From Ophioderma brevispina (taxonomy: Eukaryota; Echinodermata; Ophiuroidea; Amphilepidida; Ophiodermatidae), in the NCBI GenBank assembly GCA_023653785.1, contig JAMKCH010041434.1, positions 1 to 64,000 of the forward strand: 64,000 nt of DNA. Reading direction: 5' to 3'. The notes under the pieces were generated by a model. The model saw nothing but the letters and a program-made list of their open reading frames with translations. It searched no databases and was not told the DNA's origin. A program made the position numbers and the translations under genes. Of this stretch, positions 58,161 through 64,000 are shown piece by piece. Position 1 is the stretch's first letter. Every line of letters starts with the position of its first letter.

Positions 58161-58929
58161 GTCAAGAAAGCTATTCTTTGCTACTGGGCCAAGATTTTTA
58201 GTTGCTCAGTAGGATGTTGTCAAGGCCTACTGCTTTCCTGGTTGAGTTTAGCAATACCGGATCCAATTCGTCCATGTGAAGGGGCGAGTGAAACCAAGGT
58301 CACCACTATACCTCTTATGGTCTAGTTTGATCTTCTTGGGTTTCTTGCTGCAATGGCCATTTAAAAGCAGTGTGTGGGCACTTGGTTGGATGTGGACATT
58401 TGGCTGATGTGGAGGTTCTGTTGGATCCCGCGGAGCTTCGGATGGTAGACCATGCTTTCTGCTGTTATGGGTCATTCGGTTGATCAAGTTAACGTGAGAC
58501 ATTCCGCACCTTTAGCAGTGGTTTCAGCCGAAAAAGGATCAGCTCAAACATGCGTGAGATATCCTCTTGATATTCTCTAGCAACATCCTTGGAAAGGCCT
58601 GGTATAAATTCGTCCTACAGCCTCTGGTTATGAATCTCGTGCAGGTCTTGTTTCTAGTTGGGCATAATTGTCATAGTTATGGGGTTTTGAGCAATATCCT
58701 CTTCACGTATGATCAGGTATCAGTGAATACTTGCCCGTCTGCTTTCCTGTAGTTAAAGCGATGCTTAAAGGCACTTTGTTGGTCTTACTGCAGCGGTGAC
58801 ATGGATTCCGATTGGTCGATGTTGAGTTATTGGAACAGGGTCCAGAACAATCTTGCTACAAAGGGTTAGAGATGTTTTGCTAACAATAGCTAGATAAGGG
58901 TGTATAGCCTCTCTCTCCAGCGGGCACTA

Positions 58930-59410
58930 TGAAGGAGTCGGCAGATTAGAGTCGTGAAGGAGATGTAGATGTTGAATGTCTATCCATTCTTCGACAGCTT
59001 GTCCGTCTGTAGTTTCATTGTAGCCCCATGGGTACTATGGATGTTGAAGTCGCTAATGAGAAGTGAGATTGGTGTAATTCCCAGCGGTTGAGCTGAGGGT
59101 GCTCGAATCTACTGATGGAGGTTCGTAGAAGGATGTAACTATGACAGAACTAAGCTCAATGGTGAGGAATTCGATGCTGTTATCATCAGCATTGAGGGCT
59201 TCTACTTCGTTACCTGTTCTCACAAATATAACACTTCCGTATCGTCGATGTGGTCTCTCGGTAGCAAGGACCATTCCTGGTATGGTGGGGCGGGGGTTAT
59301 TGATTCCTCTGTGGGGTTTCCTGCAGACATAGGACATCGCATGGAGATGTTACACAAATCAGCAAGATCGGTACTTTTGGCACTGGAAAAACCCTCCACA
59401 TTCAATGACC
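58930..59410 (-). pseudogene. LINE apurinic-type endonuclease domain, degenerate
   Basis: Minus-strand pieces in order: NVEGFSSAKSTDLADLC (near 59400), VLCLQET (near 59335, another frame; the E is the metal-binding residue of the family), then HRGINNPRPTIPGMVLATER and RYGSVIFVR in the 94-codon frame 59053-59337, the strand ELSSVIVTSFYEPPS, and a DFN-IHSTHG block near 59050 corresponding to the GDFN motif. The domain nicks target DNA to start reverse transcription. At least two frame changes are present, so it is inactive. Confidence 0.8.
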
Positions 59411-59420
59411 ACTATAGTCA

Positions 59421-60060
59421 AGGCAGACATTAGAAAGGCCTGCAGCTGAGGTTAGTCATGATTTGGGTTATACTTAATTAAATGATGTAATGGAAAACCG
59501 TGTTTGGAGTTGTAGAGATTAGTTCGCGGCTCGCTTCGTAGTTAGCTTCTTATAATGACATGATTTCTAGTCACTTTTTTTTTCACCTACAACGAGGGGT
59601 GCATTTTCCTTGCCACCATTTACTGAACACCCTGTATGCTCTTTAGATATTGTTTCTAAAATAGTCCCCTTCCAAGCGGAATGCAGTCCATGAAGAAAAC
59701 ACTTATGCCCCGCATATGGCCTGTATTGATTGAGGGAAGAGATACGGTTAGATGTTTTCATTTTTCTTACCAATTTATTGAGTAACTATGACCATGAGCC
59801 CGGCTCGACCCTATATCCCTATATCGTGTCAAAATCGGGTACCTAATGCCCTAATATACTAATGCGGTTCAATGTTGATAAACGTCCCGCCAATTCTTAA
59901 AAGGTGTACTCCGGGGAAATGTAGCGTGAAAAAAGGCTGCCTAGCCATGACCAGTGTCATCATCACTTCGTTGTCTCTTATGTTCACTTTCAATTACATA
60001 AACCTCAAGCGTATCCAATAAATATCTTGATACAGATATTTACCATAACCATTGTCCGCA
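59421..60060. other. Unassigned sequence between two LINE remnants
   Basis: May include the 5' untranslated part of the minus-strand LINE. A 68-codon minus frame has no recognisable feature. Confidence 0.45.
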
Positions 60061-60064
60061 CCCT

Positions 60065-60300
60065 GATTTTGTCTAATGGATTATTGCAATGCTCTTTTTG
60101 AATGCATTAATGGCTTTTGATCGTCTTCAATTTCAAGTTTTGCAAACAAGTGGTGTTCGCCTAATTTTGGGCAGCCAAGTCGCACACGTCTCTCAATTAC
60201 TATTCTCTCCACTGGCTCCCAATTGCCCAGAGGATCAAATTCGAAGTTCTTCTCATGGCCTTCAAAGCCTGAACGAGTTGCCTCTGCCATTCGTGACGTT
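60065..60300 (+). pseudogene. CR1/L2-type LINE RT C-terminal remnant
   Basis: In shifting plus-strand frames the sequence gives DYCNAL (60078-60095), then LQ.LQTSGVRLILGS (about 60128-60170), then HWLPIAQRIKFEVL (about 60208-60252) and MAFKALNELPLP. This is the known order 'DYCNAL...LQ..QN.AARL...HWLP...RI.FK...L..KAL' of the region after the RT palm in CR1/L2-like LINEs. Frame changes and loss of everything upstream show a dead fragment of about 235 bp. It is opposite in strand to the neighbouring LINE, so it is a separate insertion. Confidence 0.75.
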
Positions 60301-61699
60301 GATAGTCCCTTGGTTTTTAAAGGCCATTTAAAGCCACAATCAGTCATTTTTCTTTCCAAATTCAAAATGCCCATTTAGTCTCTTAATTGCGATTGTCAAT
60401 CAAGACATTTTATATTACTGTTCTTTGTTAAAAAAAAAACAGCATTAAAGAGTTTTAACACTTTGCCGGACCAGTGGGAGTTATGATAATACCCTTGGGA
60501 AAAGACGATAAGCTGCTTTGGGCATAATTACAGCTTATTACATTGATAATCGTATTTTTCATATTTATTTTATTATTTGTTACCTCTTCTTCGGAAGTCC
60601 TGGCCCCTTTTCATGACAATTTCTGTGTAAAGCTGGATCTCCTCGATCGTGTTATGCGTAGCGAACATACAAATCTTACAAATGCAAGGGTAATTCGAAT
60701 TAACCGCCGGCATTGTATGAGATCTACGTTCACTACACAGATCAAATTACACACGAAACGCCTATACTGGCCGTTCACTGCATGCACGCCGTAGCCAGAT
60801 ATCCAGTAAACTGTGTCATATGTCTTCTGCTGTCCTGCTCTCAAGTTCACACATATCGGCAAACAAACAGTTGGTCTGACTAGGTTCCCTTGAATTTATT
60901 CAGGATTAGAAAATATAATTCCAAGACTCCAAAATGTGGAATTTATACGAAAAATCGAACGGTTTTGCGTCCGACTGCCCGAGATGAATTTCACGCTTCT
61001 CACTAAGAAAAACTTACAGCGAGCGCTGACTTACTCGTGCTCAGTATTAGCGCACGTTGACTATAGACTTGATCCAAAGTCTTGACTTAGCACGATCAGT
61101 TTGTAGAGATGCCCATATGGTTCATGGCTTTTGGGGTGTTGTGGCAGATTTTGCCAAAGGTTAGCATATATATTCTTGAAACGAATGAAAAGAAGTGCGA
61201 AAAAAATCTAAAAAAATTGAAATTGGAAGTCTCAGGGGGTGCGTGAGGGTATTTTTAAGGAGAGGCAACCAGTCAATCAAATCAAACTTTGAAATGACTC
61301 GTTTGTAGGCCAAACATGAGTTCTGATTTTCAAGGTCACGCTGAAGCTTTTCATGAATATTAATGGAATATCAATCTGGGTCACTTATAGCCAAGGTTCC
61401 CGGCAAAGTGTTAAAGTGCGTCTTGAAGACCGTTTTGTTCACTAATAAAAGTCGGATCCCGACTTGTATTAGTAAACATTGCATAAAAATCGTAATTACT
61501 GACAAATCGGGCGTGTTAAGCTTAACCACTTTCAGGGTCTGTAACCACAACCATTTCAATTAGAACAGTGTAAAACATGGACTTTGCTGAAAAATAGGGG
61601 CGTGCTTTGTTTACAATTTAAAGAACTCGCTGATAGTGGCGTTATAAAGTCGCATCTTATCGAGCCTGTAATTTCTTTTCCTCTTCCAGCGCCTGACTA
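60301..61699. other. Unassigned sequence
   Basis: Frames of 62-83 codons overlap on opposite strands without recognisable domains. Nothing else is seen. Confidence 0.5.
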
Positions 61700-61752
61700 C
61701 TTGTTAAAAAAGCGCTTATAAATCTCATTATTGTTATTATTAGTATTATTAA
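61700..61752 (+). repeat. Retroelement tail GCGCTTATAAAT plus degenerate (TTA)n
   Basis: AAAGCGCTTATAAATCTCATTA followed by TTATTATTAG.ATTATT resembles the 3' ends at 48530-48603 and (inverse) 37592-37625. The body of the element is not recognisable upstream. Confidence 0.55.
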
Positions 61753-62169
61753 GTTATTACATATATTAGCCTATGAAGTATGTTTCATCTTTAAATAGCG
61801 GATATCCTGAAATTATTGTAGGTTCCTTTGGGGGAAACTTACTTCTGATATTGTGTTTATTAGACTGCACGGAGAGGTCTGGTTAAAACTATGGGCTGCA
61901 ATACTGCTGTTTTGCTGTTAAGTCCTCAGCACTATTGGCATATGTGGTCACTGTGTGGCACAACCCAGAATCAGGGGGTATTGATTGACACAAAGAGGGT
62001 TTCCTACTGAATGAGCGAGTAAGCCGCCTTGCAACAGTCTTGATTATGTCCGCGTGTTATAGTCCAGCAGAGGGAGCTGATTTGGCATGAGATCAAAATC
62101 TCTGTTAACGGATTTTTTCAGCTGATTATTTCCTGAAAGGATGTACAATGGAACCAAGGTGGGTGTAAC
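61753..62169. other. Unassigned sequence
   Basis: No gene or repeat that I can support. Confidence 0.5.
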
Positions 62170-62570
62170 ATTGCAACCCTTGGGCAATGTGAGAAATCCA
62201 AGAGGCCGCCATTGCCTTTAAAAACTAAAAAAATTGCATTTTAGACAGACAAGGCCAACCCAAAAAGCAAGGTAATTAGGTGTATGTGCTAATTGTGTAG
62301 TTTTGAGTAACGAAAACTTAAAATACAAATGTATATTTAGAGTCACGCCTGAATAATTAGAGAAATCTAAGATGCCGCCATTTTGAAGTCGAAAATCACA
62401 AAATGCACGTTTCAGTGAAGAGTGCAACCAAGTCCTAAAATGCAAGTTTGACTGTTATTTCCCTTGCTATGATTATGTATTGGAAAATATAAACTCCTAA
62501 TTTTAATTGTCACACCGTTGGCTAATAACAGATATTCAAGATGGCCGCCTACGAATTATTTTTAAAGGGC
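62170..62570 (+). repeat. ~170-bp tandem repeat with GCCGCC motif
   Basis: GAGAAATC.AAGA.GCCGCCATT recurs: the CCGCC is at 62206, 62375 and 62545 (spacings 169 and 170). Intervening words (GCATTTTAGACAG, CCTAAAATGCAAG, CAACC.A) partly align. About two and a half diverged units. Non-coding. Confidence 0.7.
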
Positions 62571-63089
62571 GTGAGTTCGTAAAAAATCAATTTACCTTCA
62601 ACCAATGATAAATGCAGGCAAGAGCATTTCTTTACACATCCTCGTGGGGTGTTGTATTTTTAAGCACTCGCACACTTAAAGTCTCAGTCATAAACCATTG
62701 TTGTTAGTCTAATACCGGTACTACTAGTTGTTGTCAAATTTGATACGCCAACCCAGATCAGCACACATACATGACATTATTGTCCATTAATAGTTTCTCG
62801 TTCTTGTCCTTCTTCTTCCGCTTGGTTTACTTGTTGTTGTTTTCTCCTTTTTGACATTCCGCTTGCGCTTCTCCATTGTATGAACAGAAGATGGCACGTC
62901 ATTTTGGCAAAGACCTCCCACACCTTCTTAGAATCCACACGGTGCCTCCACCGCCACATGAGCACATTAATCACTTCATACAATTCCTTAGGCGCTCAGG
63001 GCACTCATTGGGCACGTGGGGCTGGCAAAAGAGACTGGCCTTCAAATTGTTTTCTGGTCGGTCCGGGCCCAAATTAGACAATTTGGTGA
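62571..63089. other. Unassigned; possible 5' part of the DIRS-type remnant
   Basis: From about 62880, plus frames of 65-93 codons with higher G+C run into the DIRS-type region. I do not recognise a domain in them, but they may be the region before the RT of that element. Confidence 0.35.
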
Positions 63090-64000
63090 TTATCTCTTGC
63101 ATCCAATCAAAGAGGTGCTTCTATTATCCGCTTCTTCTTAAAGAAAGAATTCGTTGAGTGGAGGCCCATCCTGAATCTGAAACCTTCTCGGGGTCCTCCC
63201 ACAGGGGTGGTGGGGGCCACGTGGATTTGAGATTCGCATATCTCCACGTCCTCTCAGAAATTGCTCCGTTTTTGCCTTAGGAGGAGTGGCTTACCAGTTC
63301 CGTGTCCTGCCCTTCGGCCTGTCGACTGCTCCACGGACCTTCACACTGAGTATGCGTGAAGGTGGTAGCGGAGTTTCTTCTTTCTCAGGGCGAATGGGCA
63401 AGACAATCTTCGTCTACCTTGACGACTGGCTACTGGTGCCACCCTCCGCGCAGAGGCTCATGCCTTTATAGAGGAGGTCACTAAACGATAAGGTTACTCA
63501 GTTTCATCATGCTCCAACCTCGAACAAGTCAATCCTCCCTCACCCTCCCAGAGCCCACCAGTTTTTTCTGGGAGCGATACTGGATTTTCTGTTGGCGAAG
63601 GTGAGGCCCTTCTGCAGACAGAGTAGCCTCGGTCGTGGCATGTACCCGAAAGCAACCTAGGATGGTTCCCTACTGCAGTTTACGTAGCATGAGCGAACTC
63701 CCTATCCACTGATCAGATACTTCCGACCCTGGCACCACCCAATGTCCCTCCGGATTCCAGTGCCCCTGAAGCTGGTTCCTTTCGATGGTGGACGCATCCA
63801 CGCATCTTGGCGGTGTGAGTCCCCCTTCAAGGAACCTAACCACCGCTCCTGACACTGACGCCAGATGTGTCAAAGTCGGGGTGGGGGCACTTAGGGTTCC
63901 ACAAAGTATCGGGCCGGTTCGCTCATCAAGCTCCCATCATAATCATTTGCCTCGAGCTGTGGGCAGTCTTCCTGCACTGAGCTACTGGGGTCGCCCTGAA
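63090..64000 (+). pseudogene. DIRS-type retroelement RT and RNase H remnant (runs off window)
   Basis: DIRS elements encode an RT/RNase H and use a tyrosine recombinase. Plus-strand pieces in order: FYYPLLLK (63119) and EWRPILNLKPSRG (63158), the entry to the RT; DLRFAYLHV (63223), corresponding to the first-aspartate motif; GVAYQFRVLPFGLSTAPRTF (63283-63342); VYLDDWLL (63412-63435), the catalytic Y-x-DD with the DWL continuation typical of DIRS; FFLGAILDFLLAKV (63568); then RNase H-like SKSGWGHLGFHKVSG and CLELWAV near 63950. Several frame changes show it is dead or heavily miscalled. The tyrosine recombinase, if present, would lie beyond the window. Gypsy-type RT is less likely because of the DDWLL motif. 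Confidence 0.75.

Larger units (their letters stand above)
56480..59420 (-). mobile_element. Jockey/CR1-type LINE, near-complete ORF2 but frameshifted
   Basis: Read on the minus strand, domains follow the normal order of an apurinic-endonuclease LINE: endonuclease (about 59410-58930), a linker (VPFKHRFNYRKADGQVF near 58780), a pre-RT block (LDHKRYSGDLGFTRPFTW near 58310), reverse transcriptase (about 58160-57430) and a decayed C-terminal region with a CGCG-type motif near 56690. Many frame changes and stops are present, so it is inactive. An A16 run at 57176-57191 (plus strand) and possible indels lie between RT and C-terminus. 5' and 3' limits are approximate; I see no clear target duplication. 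Confidence 0.85.

Overview
This window looks like non-coding, repeat-dominated DNA from a eukaryotic nuclear genome. It is clearly A+T-rich. No reading frame exceeds about 135 codons, and that longest one is simple-sequence (GAAA)n. I see no bacterial gene layout, no rRNA or functional tRNA gene, and no host protein-coding gene I can name. The decayed transposable elements (Jockey/CR1-type LINEs, a Penelope-like GIY-YIG endonuclease, a DIRS-type reverse transcriptase, a Tc1-type transposase, tRNA-derived SINEs and many TIR elements flanked by TTAA, TA or TAA) suggest a marine invertebrate, perhaps a deuterostome. That placement is an inference and I cannot name a species.

Layout. 1-24.2 kb: mostly unassigned sequence with dispersed repeats. 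These include a ~185-bp tandem repeat carrying AGGTCAAAGGTCA, a ~145-bp GCTAGC-rich tandem repeat, long (TA)n and (CTA)n tracts, several foldback elements, a TTAA element family at 4.8, 11.4 and 22-23.6 kb, and a LINE 3' end at 19.6 kb. 24.2-56.3 kb: the main structure, a head-to-tail triplication of a ~9-12 kb non-coding segment (copy 1 ~24.2-36.6, copy 2 ~36.6-45.6, copy 3 ~45.6-56.3 kb). Each copy has gathered its own insertions, so the other copies often show the empty site. 56.4-60.4 kb: a long, frameshifted Jockey/CR1-type LINE on the minus strand and a short plus-strand CR1/L2-type reverse-transcriptase remnant. 60.4-62.9 kb: unassigned, with a ~170-bp tandem repeat. 63.1-64.0 kb: a DIRS-type RT/RNase H remnant running off the window.

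How the parts relate. I find no pathway or operon. The informative content is evolutionary. Comparing the three tandem copies gives several insertion sites in both filled and empty states, which fixes element ends and target duplications: TTAA for a piggyBac-like group, TA for Tc1/mariner-like and foldback elements, TAA for a Harbinger-like MITE, and 9 bp for a SINE. Some sequence quality is doubtful (homopolymer blocks, an apparently identical 254-bp duplication next to a 20-base A tract, many one-base indels between copies). A false tandem arrangement caused by haplotype assembly must therefore be excluded before biological conclusions are drawn.
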